In this document: one piece after another, positions 17,625-26,190 of the stretch
Layout of the letters: each line of letters begins with the position of its first letter
Numbering within the stretch: the first letter of the stretch is position 1
Assembly (NCBI RefSeq): GCF_021922925.1
Contig: NZ_CP040786.1
Span: 2,666,001-2,730,000 of the forward strand
DNA: 64,000 bases
Reading direction: 5' to 3'
Origin: Clavibacter phaseoli
GTDB lineage: Bacteria > Actinomycetota > Actinomycetes > Actinomycetales > Microbacteriaceae
Made by a program: the position numbers and the translations under genes
The notes under the pieces: generated by a model
The model's database searches: none
Seen by the model: only the letters and a program-made list of their open reading frames with translations
Told to the model about the DNA's origin: nothing

Positions 17625-18781
17625 GCTGGCGGCGGCTCGGGGTCCGCGTCCGGATCACCCTCGGCAGCCTCGCCATCGCGGTCGCGTTCTTCGCCGTCGT
17701 GGCGGTCGTGGTGCGCGAGCAGCTCGACCACGTCCTCGACGCCTCCACGCTGGACCTCGTCCGCCGCGGGGCGTCGACGGCCGCCATCGAGGAGAGCCGG
17801 TCCACGGAGGAGGCGGTGGTCCACGGCATCAGCGCGACGCTCGTCGTGGCCATGGTCGTCCTGATCGTCGGCTTCGCGCTGTCCTCCTGGGTCCTCGTGG
17901 GATTCGCGCTGCGACCCGTCGGGCGGATGCGCGCCACGGCCGACCTGCTGCGCCGCGGACGCACCGCCGAGCTCCTCCCCGTGAGCCCGGCGCGCGACGA
18001 GCTGTCCGCGCTCGCCTCCACGCTCAACGACCTCATCGCGGACCTGCGCGAGTCGGCCGAGCGCGAGCGCCAGCTCGTCGCGGATGCCAGCCACGAGCTC
18101 CGGACGCCGCTCGCGGCGCTGCGCACCCGGCTCGAGCTCAGCGAGCGGGTGCGCGGCGACCCGGACGCGCTGCACGCCGACATCGTGGACGCGCGCCGCT
18201 CCGTCGACCGGCTCCAGGAGCTCACCGACGGCCTCCTGCTCCTCTCCCGCATCGACGCGGGCGCGTCGACCGGCAGCGCGGACGCCGCCGCCCTCCGCGC
18301 GGAGCTCGCCGACGCGGTCGACCGGGCGCGCATGCTCGCGCGGGCGCGCGACCTCGCCATCGAGTTCCAGGTCCCATCCGCCTCTCCCCCGGCCCCCGGC
18401 GCGACCCCGGCCCGCTACGCCGTCTCGCCCGCCGACCTCGGCCGGATCCTCGACAACCTCCTCGGCAACGCCGTGCGGGCGACCCCCGACGGCGGGGCGA
18501 TCGTCGCGACGCTCCGGGAGGATCCCGACGGCCTGCGGGTCACCGTCACCGACGACGGACCGGGCATGCCGGAGTCGTTCCTCGCGGTGGCCACCGACCG
18601 GTTCACCCGCCCGGACGCCGCGCGCAGCGGCCGCGGCAGCGGCGCCGGCCTCGGCCTCGCGATCGTCGACGGCCTCACCCGCGCCGCCGGCGGCACCCTG
18701 CTGCTGCGCGACGTCCGCCCCCACGGCCTCGCCGCGGAGATCCACCTGCCCCCGACCGCACACCGTGAGGACCACCCATGA
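17621..18781 (+). CDS. Sensor histidine kinase (HAMP, HisKA, HATPase)
   Basis: 386 residues. Two membrane helices (about 10-30 and 70-95) bound a short extracytoplasmic loop of about 40 residues, followed by a HAMP segment, the phosphoacceptor His158 in ADASHELRTPLAAL, and the ATPase boxes NLLGNAVRATPDGG, DDGPGMPESF and GSGAGLGLAIV. The short sensor loop suggests detection within or near the membrane, as in envelope-stress kinases. GTG start at 17621 overlaps the response-regulator stop; ATG of the DedA gene overlaps its own stop. Confidence 0.94.
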   Translation: MSWRRLGVRVRITLGSLAIAVAFFAVVAVVVREQLDHVLDASTLDLVRRGASTAAIEESRSTEEAVVHGISATLVVAMVVLIVGFALSSWVLVGFALRPVGRMRATADLLRRGRTAELLPVSPARDELSALASTLNDLIADLRESAERERQLVADASHELRTPLAALRTRLELSERVRGDPDALHADIVDARRSVDRLQELTDGLLLLSRIDAGASTGSADAAALRAELADAVDRARMLARARDLAIEFQVPSASPPAPGATPARYAVSPADLGRILDNLLGNAVRATPDGGAIVATLREDPDGLRVTVTDDGPGMPESFLAVATDRFTRPDAARSGRGSGAGLGLAIVDGLTRAAGGTLLLRDVRPHGLAAEIHLPPTAHREDHP

Positions 18782-19404
18782 TCGACCCCCAGGCGCTGCT
18801 CGACGGCGCCGGACCCTGGGCCGTCGCCCTCGTCTGCCTCATCGCGTTCGTGGAGACCGGCCTGCTCATCGGCTTCTTCCTGCCCGGCGACACGCTCCTG
18901 TTCTTCGTGGGCGTGTTCGTCGCCACCGGCGTCATCGGGCTGCCCGTTCCGGTGGTGATCCTCCTCGTGGCCGCCTCGGCGTTCCTCGGCGACCAGCTCG
19001 GCTTCGTCATCGGCCGCAGCACCGGGCCGCGGATCTTCGAGCGGAAGGACAGCGGGATCTTCAGCCGTGCCAGCGTGGCCCGCACGCAGGGGTTCTTCGA
19101 CCGGTTCGGCGGCTGGGCCGTCACCATCGCCCGGTTCGTGCCCGTCGTCCGCACGTTCGCGCCCGTCGCCGCGGGCGTCGGGAAGATGCGCTACGCGCAC
19201 TTCGTCGGGTTCAACGCGCTCGGCGCGGCCGTCTGGTCGACGGCGATCATCCTGCTCGGCTTCTTCCTCGGCCGGATCCCGGGCGTCGCCGACTTCGTGG
19301 GCAAGTACATCGACGTGGTGCTCATCGGGATCGTGGTGATCAGCGTGGGCGGCATCGCCCTCACGTACTGGCGACAGCGGCGGCGCGCGGCCCGCGACGC
19401 CTGA
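18778..19404 (+). CDS. DedA family membrane protein
   Basis: 208 residues with about five hydrophobic segments. Typical elements are the N-terminal VETGLLIGFFLPGDTLLFF, then FLGDQLGFVIGRSTG, and the helix-loop FGGWAVTIARFVPVVRTFAP VAAG with the conserved Arg pair. DedA proteins act in the membrane, where family members move undecaprenyl phosphate or other lipids or affect proton balance. It is translationally coupled to the kinase (ATGA), so the two-component system probably answers membrane stress. Its last 44 bases overlap the opposite gene. Confidence 0.93.
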   Translation: MIDPQALLDGAGPWAVALVCLIAFVETGLLIGFFLPGDTLLFFVGVFVATGVIGLPVPVVILLVAASAFLGDQLGFVIGRSTGPRIFERKDSGIFSRASVARTQGFFDRFGGWAVTIARFVPVVRTFAPVAAGVGKMRYAHFVGFNALGAAVWSTAIILLGFFLGRIPGVADFVGKYIDVVLIGIVVISVGGIALTYWRQRRRAARDA

Positions 19405-20176
19405 CCGCGGCGACCGCCACCAGGCCGAGGAACAGCGCCAGCGCGACCAGCGTCACGGGCCCCGTGCCGAGCCCGAGGCCGCGCGCGGCGACGGGATCGG
19501 CGAGCCAGTCGCAGATCGAGGCGCCGAGCGGGCGCGTGATCACGTAGGCCGCCCAGAACGCCGCGACCGCGCCCATCCGCCCGCGTCGGAACGCCACGGC
19601 GGGGACGGCGATGAGGACGGCGAACAGCGCGGCGGACGGCAGGTAGCCGAGCCCGAGAGTGGAGGCGGTGAGATCGCCCGCCGCCGTGCCGAGCGCGAAG
19701 GTGCCCGAGACGGCCAGCCAGTAGAAGAGGGCGCGCCGGGGCGTCGTGATCGCGTGGATCGACAGCGTGCCCTCCACCCGCCACCAGACGGCGAAGACCG
19801 CGGCCAGGGCGAGCGCGAACGCCGCCGTCGAGAGGACGTACGGCACCCCGACCACGACGTGCAGCACGTCGGCCACCATCGTCCCGAAGACGCTCACCAT
19901 CAGCACGGCGAGCCAGTACACGGCCGGGATGAAGCGGCGCACGCGGAACTGCAGCGCGAGGGCGGCGAGGAACGCGAGCCCCGCGAGGCCGACCACGAGC
20001 ACCGGGTCGAACGACGTCGCGAGGAAGTCCGACGCGGTCTCGCCCATCCCGGTCGTGAGCACCTTGAGGATCCAGAACAGGCCGGTGGCCGCGGGCACGG
20101 TCGAGGCGGCGTAGCGGCGGGGCGACCGGTGCGCGGGGGTCGAGCGCGGGGTGCGGGCGAGGTCGGGGGTCGTCAT
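19361..20176 (-). CDS. COG4705-like multi-pass membrane protein
   Basis: 271 residues with seven or eight hydrophobic helices. Recognisable segments are FWILKVLTTGMGETASDFLA, where the K-T-x-GE-x-xSD pattern is a hallmark of the COG4705 group, and a later repeat FWAAYVITRPLGASICDWLA. The two similar motifs suggest an internal duplication. Function is not settled. The ATG at 20176 has GGAGG touching it, too close for normal use, so an upstream GTG at 20245 is possible. It converges on dedA. Confidence 0.8.
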   Translation of the reverse strand: MTTPDLARTPRSTPAHRSPRRYAASTVPAATGLFWILKVLTTGMGETASDFLATSFDPVLVVGLAGLAFLAALALQFRVRRFIPAVYWLAVLMVSVFGTMVADVLHVVVGVPYVLSTAAFALALAAVFAVWWRVEGTLSIHAITTPRRALFYWLAVSGTFALGTAAGDLTASTLGLGYLPSAALFAVLIAVPAVAFRRGRMGAVAAFWAAYVITRPLGASICDWLADPVAARGLGLGTGPVTLVALALFLGLVAVAAVRRRGPRAAAVAST

Positions 20177-20492
20177 CCTCCGATGGTCCGGCAGCGCGAC
20201 GCGTCGGCGGCTGGGTCCGACGTGCGGGTGGTTGAGGGTCCGCACATCCTCCGCGTCAGGGCGGCCGCATCCGGACCTGTGGATCCTCGAAGCCGGGACG
20301 CAGCGGATCACGGCCAGAGGGGCGTCCATCCATAGGCGGCTCCAAGACGCAGCCGCGACCGTGATCCCGCGCCGATGAGATGCCTGCGGCGCACCGGACC
20401 ACCGACGAGAGACACGACCGTGACCGCCATTCCACCGGATCCGGCCGCTGATCTCCGCGGCGCCCGCCAGCTGACCCGCCGGACAGCGGGCC
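20177..20492. other. Intergenic region between the COG4705-like and EamA genes
   Basis: About 316 bases. A short frame from a GTG at 20420 on the plus strand gives only some 40 residues and runs into the His-tail coding region of the opposite gene, so I do not call it. No clear terminator or promoter is visible. Confidence 0.4.
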
Positions 20493-21548
20493 TCAGTGCT
20501 CGTGCCGGTGGTGGCTGTCCGGGTAGTGCTCGTGCGTGTGGGTGATCGGCTCGTGCGTGTGCACGTGCCGGTGCCGGGTACCCGCCGGCACGGGGACGTC
20601 GTGCGCGTGCCGGTGGTGCTCGTCGTGCACGTGCCAGTGGTCGTGCGTGATCGCCTCGTGGGTGTGCTCGTGCTCGTGGCGCTCGGTGAGGTGCAGCCAG
20701 ACGCCGATGCCCATGAGGATCCCCGCGACCACCAGCGGCCAGGTGACCGGCTCCCCGAGCACGAGGGCGAGCACCGCGCCGAAGAACGGGGCGACCGAGT
20801 AGTAGGCCCCCGCGCGGGCGGTGCCGACGTGGCGCAGCGCGACGATGAACAGCACGAGGCTGACCCCGTAGGCGAGGAACCCGACCGCCATAGCGGCGGC
20901 GACGTTCCCGGGCGCGGGCAGCTCGGCGCCGAGGAGGAACGCGAGCACGAGGTTCACCGGTCCGGCGACGCCGCCCTTGATCGCGGCGAGCCACGTCGCG
21001 TCGTTCAGCGCGACCCTCCGGGTGAGGTTGTTGTCGATGCCCCAGCACGCGCACGCGCCGACGATCGCGAGGGCGGGCCACGCGCTGCCGAGCTCGATCC
21101 CCTGCGGGACGGTGAGCACCACGGCGCCCGCGACGATCGCGGCCATGCCGAGCGCGATGCGGCGGTCGAAGGCCTCGCGGAACACGAACCAGGCGAGCAG
21201 GGCCGTCGCGACGCCCTCCGCGTTCAGCAGCAGCGACGCGCCCGACGCGGGCATGCCCGCGAGGCCGACGAGCAGCAGGAGGGGGCCGAGGATCCCGCCG
21301 GACACGATCGCGCCCGCCAGCGGCAGGCGCTCGTCCTTCGCGAGGCGCACGCGCGGGGACCGGCGGATCAGCCGGATGAGACCGAGCCCGATCCCGGAGC
21401 CCGTGTAGAGGAGCCCGGCGAGGAGCCACGGGCTGACGGAGTCGAGGAGGAGCTTCGCGGCGGGCGTGCCGGCGCCGAACAGGACCGCGGAGAGGAGCGC
21501 CGCCTGGATCCCGCGGTCACGCAGGGCGGTCAGCACGGCTGGCGCCAT
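20493..21548 (-). CDS. EamA (DMT) family transporter with histidine-rich tail
   Basis: 351 residues. About 285 residues form ten helices in two EamA repeats (AALLSAVLFGAGTPAAKLLL at the start, AGAYYSVAPFFGAVLALVLG in the second half). The last 66 residues hold about 24 histidines in HEHEH, HDHWHVHDEHHRHAH and HTHEHYPDSHHRHEH clusters, a cytosolic metal-binding tail. It overlaps the ArsR gene upstream by 32 bases. A divalent-metal exporter or a metal-linked metabolite exporter is inferred; EamA proteins are not classic metal pumps, so the cargo needs proof. Confidence 0.88.
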   Translation of the reverse strand: MAPAVLTALRDRGIQAALLSAVLFGAGTPAAKLLLDSVSPWLLAGLLYTGSGIGLGLIRLIRRSPRVRLAKDERLPLAGAIVSGGILGPLLLLVGLAGMPASGASLLLNAEGVATALLAWFVFREAFDRRIALGMAAIVAGAVVLTVPQGIELGSAWPALAIVGACACWGIDNNLTRRVALNDATWLAAIKGGVAGPVNLVLAFLLGAELPAPGNVAAAMAVGFLAYGVSLVLFIVALRHVGTARAGAYYSVAPFFGAVLALVLGEPVTWPLVVAGILMGIGVWLHLTERHEHEHTHEAITHDHWHVHDEHHRHAHDVPVPAGTRHRHVHTHEPITHTHEHYPDSHHRHEH

Positions 21549-21888
21549 CGTGGTGGTGGGCAGGGGTGCCGGCGAGCTGGTGCTCGGCCTGGAAGATCGC
21601 GTCCGCGACGAGCTGCCGCGCGTGCTCGTCCGTCAGGCGGTAGAACACGCGCGTGCCCTCCTGCCGGGTCGCGACGACGCGCGCGAGGCGCAGCTTCGCG
21701 AGGTGCTGCGAGACGGCGGCGGGAGACTTGCCCACGCGCTCCGCGAGGTCGTTCACGGCGAGCTCGCCGTCCGTGAGCGCCAGCACGATCCGCACCCGCG
21801 TCGCGTCCGCGAGCATCGCGAAGACCTCGACGGCCAGCTCGACGTACGGGCTGTCGACGTGGCGCCCGCATCTCCTATCCGCATCCAT
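21517..21888 (-). CDS. ArsR/SmtB family metal-sensing regulator
   Basis: 123 residues with the winged helix of the family: VFAMLADATRVRIVLAL, ELAVNDLAERVGKSPAAVSQ HLAKLRLARVVATRQEGTRVFYRL. Potential metal ligands are Cys and His near the N-terminus (RRCGRHVDS), DEHARQLVADAIFQAEH in the alpha-5 position and HHHDG near the end. The alpha-5 and tail histidines recall zinc or nickel/cobalt sensors such as SmtB and NmtR. It overlaps the EamA gene and very likely represses the pair until metal binds. Confidence 0.92.
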   Translation of the reverse strand: MDADRRCGRHVDSPYVELAVEVFAMLADATRVRIVLALTDGELAVNDLAERVGKSPAAVSQHLAKLRLARVVATRQEGTRVFYRLTDEHARQLVADAIFQAEHQLAGTPAHHHDGASRADRPA

Positions 21889-21915
21889 GCGCAGATTCTT
21901 TCATATGCGGGCGCC
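21889..21915 (-). promoter_or_regulatory. AT-rich promoter/operator spot upstream of the arsR gene
   Basis: On the minus strand TATGAA (21905-21900) is a fair -10 box and lies 11 bases before the ATG, which implies an almost leaderless message. No ribosome site precedes the ATG, which agrees. The self-palindrome CATATG lies over it, where ArsR proteins usually bind. The operator assignment is inference. Confidence 0.35.
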
Positions 21916-21930
21916 AGGCGTCCGGCGGGA

Positions 21931-22335
21931 TCAGCTGCCGGGCTTCTGCAGCTCCCCGGTAACGTACTGGGCTCGGCCGAAGCCGAAGGACCAGTCGGCG
22001 GGGGTGTTCTCCACGAAGCCGATGACGAGGTCGTCGCCGGCGACGCCGACCTCGGCGAGGGAGGCGGCGAGGGTGCGGAGGAACTCCTGCTTCTCCTCGG
22101 TGCTGCGGCCCGCCTGCGTGAAGATCTGGATGATCACGACCTGCTCCGAGCGGTCGATGCCGAGGCCGACGTCGAGGGCCGTGAGCCGACCCGGCGCGTG
22201 CTCGGTGACGATCTGGAAGCGGTCGCGCTCCGGCAGGCCGTAGACGTCCACGAGCGTGCGCATGAGGACGTCGCCGATCGCGGTGATCTGCTCGTCGGGT
22301 CGGCCTTCGACGAGGTCGATGCGGATGAGGGGCAT
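21931..22335 (-). CDS. Tautomerase (4-oxalocrotonate tautomerase-like) family protein
   Basis: 134 residues. Pro2, which becomes the catalytic N-terminal proline, is followed by LIRIDLVEGRPDEQITAIGD, the typical beta-alpha start of the family. The length matches two fused short units as in the larger tautomerases. Members tautomerise or dehalogenate small keto acids. It is the third gene of the DUF2231/VIT1 operon, 29 bases after VIT1. Substrate unknown. Confidence 0.88.
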   Translation of the reverse strand: MPLIRIDLVEGRPDEQITAIGDVLMRTLVDVYGLPERDRFQIVTEHAPGRLTALDVGLGIDRSEQVVIIQIFTQAGRSTEEKQEFLRTLAASLAEVGVAGDDLVIGFVENTPADWSFGFGRAQYVTGELQKPGS

Positions 22336-22364
22336 GGGGGTTCCGTTCGGTCGAGGGAGGGTGA

Positions 22365-23096
22365 TCAGGCTATGCCGCCGGTGCCGAGGAGGCTGCCGAT
22401 GGCGAAGGTGGCGGCGAGCGCGACGGCACCGCCGACGACCACGCGGACGGTCGCGCGGCCGACCGGGCCGCCGCCGAGCCGGGCGCCCAGCGCACCTGTG
22501 AGGGCCAGCGCGACGAGCACGACCGCGAACGTGACGGGCACCCGGATCCCGGCGGGCGGCAGGAGGATCGCGACGAGCGGCAGGATCGCGCCCGCGAGGA
22601 ACGCGACCGCGGAGGACAGCGCCGCCTGCCAGGGGCTCGCGACCTCGTCCTCGTCGATGTGCAGCTCGGCGGAGAGGTGGGCGGCGAGGGCGTCGCGGGC
22701 GGTCAGCTCCTCGGCCACGCGCGCCGCGGTCGCGTCGGACAGGCCCTGCGCCCGCCACAGGGCGGCCAGCTCCGCGAGCTCGGCCCCGGGATCCGCGGCC
22801 AGCTCGGCGCGCTCCTTCGCGATGAGCGCGCGCTGGCTGTCGCTCTGGCTGCTGACGGAGACGTACTCGCCGAGCGCCATGGAGATCGCGCCGCCGACGA
22901 GGCCCGCGATGCCCGCGGTGGCGATCGCGCCGGTCGACGACGTCGCGCCGGCCACGCCGACCACGATCGCCGCGACGGAGACGATGCCGTCGTTCGCGCC
23001 GAGCACACCGGCGCGCAGCCAGTTCAGGCGGCCGGCGATGCCGCCGACGTGGGGCTCGTCGGGGTGGGTGGGGAGCGGGGTCGCGTCGGGGCTCAC
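22365..23096 (-). CDS. VIT1/CCC1 family iron/manganese transporter
   Basis: 243 residues. Family marks are LNWLRAGVLGANDGIVSVAA, GLVGGAISMALGEYVSVSSQ and the cytosolic Glu-rich segment around residues 90-150 (ERAELAADPGAELAEL, AELHIDEDEVASPWQAAL), then three more helices. These proteins move Fe2+ or Mn2+ out of the cytosol. The GTG start overlaps the DUF2231 stop by four bases. Confidence 0.93.
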   Translation of the reverse strand: MSPDATPLPTHPDEPHVGGIAGRLNWLRAGVLGANDGIVSVAAIVVGVAGATSSTGAIATAGIAGLVGGAISMALGEYVSVSSQSDSQRALIAKERAELAADPGAELAELAALWRAQGLSDATAARVAEELTARDALAAHLSAELHIDEDEVASPWQAALSSAVAFLAGAILPLVAILLPPAGIRVPVTFAVVLVALALTGALGARLGGGPVGRATVRVVVGGAVALAATFAIGSLLGTGGIA

Positions 23097-23647
23097 CCGT
23101 CGTCGCCGTCCCCGCCGGTGTCGCCGCTACCGCCGGTGTCGCCGCCGCCGCTGCCGGCGCCGGAGTCCGACCAGACCGCGCGGGCGCCCGACTCGCCGAT
23201 CCGCACCGTCGTGATGATGGCGCCGACCGAGGACACGGCCACGGCGACGGCCAGCACGGCCGTGATCGCGACGCGGCGGGAGCGCGGGATGTGGCGCCCG
23301 GCGCGGCCGGATCCGTGGGCGGCGACGCGGCGGATCCACAGCCACTGCGCCACCGCGACGACGAAGACCGCCACCGCCCAGGGCAGGAGCGTGTCGCCGA
23401 GCTCGGTGTGCGCCTCCAGGACGGCGCTCCCGCGCACCTTCTCCTCGAGGTCCTCGCCCGACGAGGTCGCGAGCGGCACCGCGATCAGGGAGGCGAGGGC
23501 CACGAGCGGGGTGATGATCCCGAGCCGTCGCGCGAAGGCGGGCCAGATCGCCGACACGAGGATGAGGAGGGCTGCCGTGGGGAACGCGACGACCACGAAG
23601 TGGACGATGAGGGGGTGCAGCGGCAACCCGTTGATCTGCCATGTCAT
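23093..23647 (-). CDS. DUF2231 domain membrane protein
   Basis: 184 residues. The family opening NGLPLHPLIVHFVVVAFPTA is clear, with paired histidines at the start of the first helix; four helices follow. The C-terminal tail is a low-complexity Gly/Asp/Ser/Thr stretch of about 30 residues. DUF2231 proteins are predicted membrane proteins, often beside redox or metal genes; the coupling to a VIT1 transporter fits. Start is the ATG at 23647 with GGAGA upstream. Confidence 0.85.
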   Translation of the reverse strand: MTWQINGLPLHPLIVHFVVVAFPTAALLILVSAIWPAFARRLGIITPLVALASLIAVPLATSSGEDLEEKVRGSAVLEAHTELGDTLLPWAVAVFVVAVAQWLWIRRVAAHGSGRAGRHIPRSRRVAITAVLAVAVAVSSVGAIITTVRIGESGARAVWSDSGAGSGGGDTGGSGDTGGDGDDG

Positions 23648-23846
23648 GCGGTGGTCTCCTTCGCGTGATCCCCGGATCGGCGCGGCGCGCGCGGCGCGGC
23701 CCGACGCGCCCGAGCCGGTCGCTGCCCATCGTGGCCCGGGGCCGCGGGCTCGGGCGCTCGCTGAGAGCAATCACAGCGTGCGCCGGCCGTTCCCCAGCGG
23801 TCGCCGGGCGAGGTCGCGCTCCGCGGCGGCCAGGATCGCCCGGGCG

Positions 23847-24509
23847 TCAGCCCAGGTAGGCGAGCACGGCGAGGACCCGGCGGTGGTCCTCGCCCGTGTC
23901 CTCCAGGCCGAGCTTGGAGAAGATGCTCGTCACGTGCTTCTCGATCGCGCCCGTGCCGATCACGAGGGCCCGCGCGATCGCCGCGTTGGTGCGGCCCTCG
24001 GCCATGAGCGCGAGCACCTCGCGCTCGCGCGGCGTCAGCGCGCTGAGGGGGTCGCGGCGTCGGGCCATGAGCTGCGTCACCACCTCCGGGTCGAGCACGG
24101 TGCCGCCGGACGCGATGCGGCGCACGGCGTCGTCGATCTCCTCGAGCCGGGTCACCCGGTCCTTGAGGAGGTAGCCGATGCCGGCCGTCCCGCTGCGGAA
24201 GACCTCCTCGGCGTAGGCGGCCTCGACGTACTGGGAGAGCAGCAGCACGCCGATCCCCGGCACGCGGCGGCGCGCCTCGACCGTGGCGCGGATCCCCTCG
24301 TCGGAGAAGGTCGGCGGCATGCGGACGTCCATCACGACGACGTCGGGGGCGTCGTCGGCCAGCGCGGCGAGGAAGCCCTGCGCGTCCGCGTGCTGCGCGA
24401 CGACGTCGATGCCGGCCTCGACGAGCACGCGCGCGAGCCCCTCGCGGAGGAGCACGGCGTCGTCGACCACGACGGCCCGGATGCGCGCTGCATCCGGGCC
24501 GTCGTCCAT
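23847..24509 (-). CDS. NarL/LuxR-type response regulator
   Basis: 220 residues. Receiver domain with VVVDDAVLLREGL, the phosphoacceptor in VVVMDVRMPP and a lysine in YLLKDRV; a LuxR helix-turn-helix follows (LTPREREVLALMAEGRTNAA, then IEKHVTSIFSKLGL). The start used is ATG 24509; a GTG at 24539 that overlaps the kinase stop (GTGA) is equally possible and would add ten residues. Partner of the kinase upstream. Confidence 0.93.
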   Translation of the reverse strand: MDDGPDAARIRAVVVDDAVLLREGLARVLVEAGIDVVAQHADAQGFLAALADDAPDVVVMDVRMPPTFSDEGIRATVEARRRVPGIGVLLLSQYVEAAYAEEVFRSGTAGIGYLLKDRVTRLEEIDDAVRRIASGGTVLDPEVVTQLMARRRDPLSALTPREREVLALMAEGRTNAAIARALVIGTGAIEKHVTSIFSKLGLEDTGEDHRRVLAVLAYLG

Positions 24510-24535
24510 GGTCCCGAGCGTAGCGAGCGGGATGC

Positions 24536-26065
24536 TCACGCGGCGGGGTCGGGCGATGCGGCGACCGGGCCGGTGCCGTCGGCGCCGCGTGCGGCGGATC
24601 CGTCGGTCGGCACGCCCGTGAGCGTGACGAGCGGCACGCGCGCCGTGATCCGCGTGGGCCCTCCGAGCGGGCTGGAGATGCTCACGTCGCCGTCGAGCGC
24701 GCCGATGCGTCCGAGGAGCCCCTCGAGGCCGTGGCCCTCCTGCACGGACGCCCCGCCCTGGCCGTCGTCCGTCACCCGCGCGGCGAGCACCCGGGTGTCG
24801 TCGAAGTCGCGCATCAGCATCAGGGTGACGTCCGCCCGGGTCGCGCCGGAGTGCTTCGCGACGTTGGTGAGGAGCTCGCTGACGGTGAAGTAGACGTTGC
24901 GCTCGACCTCGGTCGGGAGCACCAGGGACTCGGGCAGGTGGACGTGGAGCGCCACGGGGACGGTCGCGCGGGAGGCGAGCGCCTCGAGGGCCGCCACCAG
25001 CCCGCGGTCGAGGAGGATCGGCGGGGCGAACCCGCGGGACAGCGCGCGCAGCTCCTCGAGGGTGTCGTGCGCGTGCGCGGAGGCCTCGGCGATGAGCGTG
25101 CGGGCCCGCTCCGGATCCGCGTCCAGCGCGCGCTCGGCGGCCGCGAGGTCCATGCGGAGGCGCACGAGCCGCTGCTGCGGTCCGTCGTGCAGGTCGCGCT
25201 CGATCTGGCGGAGCGTCTGGCCCTCGGCCGTGACGGCGCCGGCGCGGGACTGCTCGAGGCCCTGCACGCGGCGCTCGAGGACGTCGGACTTGAACCCGCC
25301 GAGGAGCGCGTGGTCGGTCCAGTAGTGGGCGAGCACGGCGCCGCGCGCCCAGAGCGGGAGCAGCACGACCGACAGGATCATGGCCGTCACGCCGAGGACG
25401 CCGGCGAGGGCGAAGGTGCGGGGCGCGTCGTAGCCGTGGTCGACGAGGGCCTGCTCGAAGCGCCAGCCGTAGCCGAGGATGGCGATCCCGCCGCCGATCG
25501 GGCCGAGGAACCCGGCGACCAGCAGGGCGCCCGCGCCGAGCGTCACGAAGGAGACCAGCGGGTAGACCACGACCGCGTGCAGCAGGTGCAGCCAGTAGTG
25601 CGGGCTCGCGACGGCCGAGAGGATCCGCGTGACGCGGTTCTGCTGCCACCTCGGCGTCCAGTCGACGGGGCGGAACGGCCGGGGCTCGGCCCACCCGATC
25701 CGCACCCGCTCGACGGCGCCGAGGCCGCGCGCCGCGAACAGCGCGGCGAGGAGCGCGACGGCCGCGAACAGGCCGGACGCGGACCACAGGAGAGAGTCGA
25801 AGAGGCTGTAGACGGCCGAGGGGAGCGCGATGTAGACGGTGGCGAGCAGCAGGGCGGTGAGCGCGAGGTACCCGATGTCGCGCGGGAGGTGGCGCCAGGC
25901 GTCGCCGTAGAAGGAGCGGCGGCGCGAGGTCGGAGGCGTGGCGTCGTCCGCGTCCGCGTCCGCGTCGGATCGGGCGTCGGCGTCCGCGTCCGCGGGTGCG
26001 GCGGGATGGGATTCGGGGGGCACGGGCGTCGATTCGGCCTCGGTGGTGGGCGATGTCTCGTTCAT
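24536..26065 (-). CDS. Sensor histidine kinase, HisKA_3 type with membrane sensor domain
   Basis: 509 residues. The N-terminal 50 residues are acidic with Asp-Ala repeats, coded by GTCCGC tandem copies near 25947-25990. About six membrane helices follow (70-290) in the layout of the PF13796 putative sensor domain. The phosphoacceptor is in IERDLHDGPQQRLVRLRMDL and the ATPase domain has VSELLTNVAKHSGA and DDGQGGASVQEGHGLEGL. A cell-envelope signal is likely given the helical sensor. Forms an operon with the regulator after it. Confidence 0.92.
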   Translation of the reverse strand: MNETSPTTEAESTPVPPESHPAAPADADADARSDADADADDATPPTSRRRSFYGDAWRHLPRDIGYLALTALLLATVYIALPSAVYSLFDSLLWSASGLFAAVALLAALFAARGLGAVERVRIGWAEPRPFRPVDWTPRWQQNRVTRILSAVASPHYWLHLLHAVVVYPLVSFVTLGAGALLVAGFLGPIGGGIAILGYGWRFEQALVDHGYDAPRTFALAGVLGVTAMILSVVLLPLWARGAVLAHYWTDHALLGGFKSDVLERRVQGLEQSRAGAVTAEGQTLRQIERDLHDGPQQRLVRLRMDLAAAERALDADPERARTLIAEASAHAHDTLEELRALSRGFAPPILLDRGLVAALEALASRATVPVALHVHLPESLVLPTEVERNVYFTVSELLTNVAKHSGATRADVTLMLMRDFDDTRVLAARVTDDGQGGASVQEGHGLEGLLGRIGALDGDVSISSPLGGPTRITARVPLVTLTGVPTDGSAARGADGTGPVAASPDPAA

Positions 26066-26118
26066 GATCCCAGCCTCGCGAGCGACGGGCACGGGCCCCA
26101 TCCTGCCCGCTCCCGGAT

Positions 26119-26144
26119 CGGGGGTGGGGTCAGCCCCACCCCCG
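26119..26144 (-). terminator. Stem-loop after the rhamnosidase gene
   Basis: CGGGGGTGGGG (26119-26129) pairs perfectly with CCCCACCCCCG (26134-26144) around the loop TCAG, 47 bases past the rhamnosidase stop and before the kinase start. No T-run. It probably ends the rhamnose uptake operon. Confidence 0.65.
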
Positions 26145-26190
26145 GCCGGCCGTGGACGCCCTCGCGGACGCCCGTCGGCACCGGCGCGTG

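Noticed and set aside
20420..20541. Short plus-strand frame from a GTG before the EamA gene end
   Set aside because: About 40 codons, no good ribosome site, and it overlaps coding DNA of the opposite strand.
25945..25995. GTCCGC tandem copies considered as a regulatory repeat
   Set aside because: They lie inside the kinase gene and code a simple Asp-Ala stretch.
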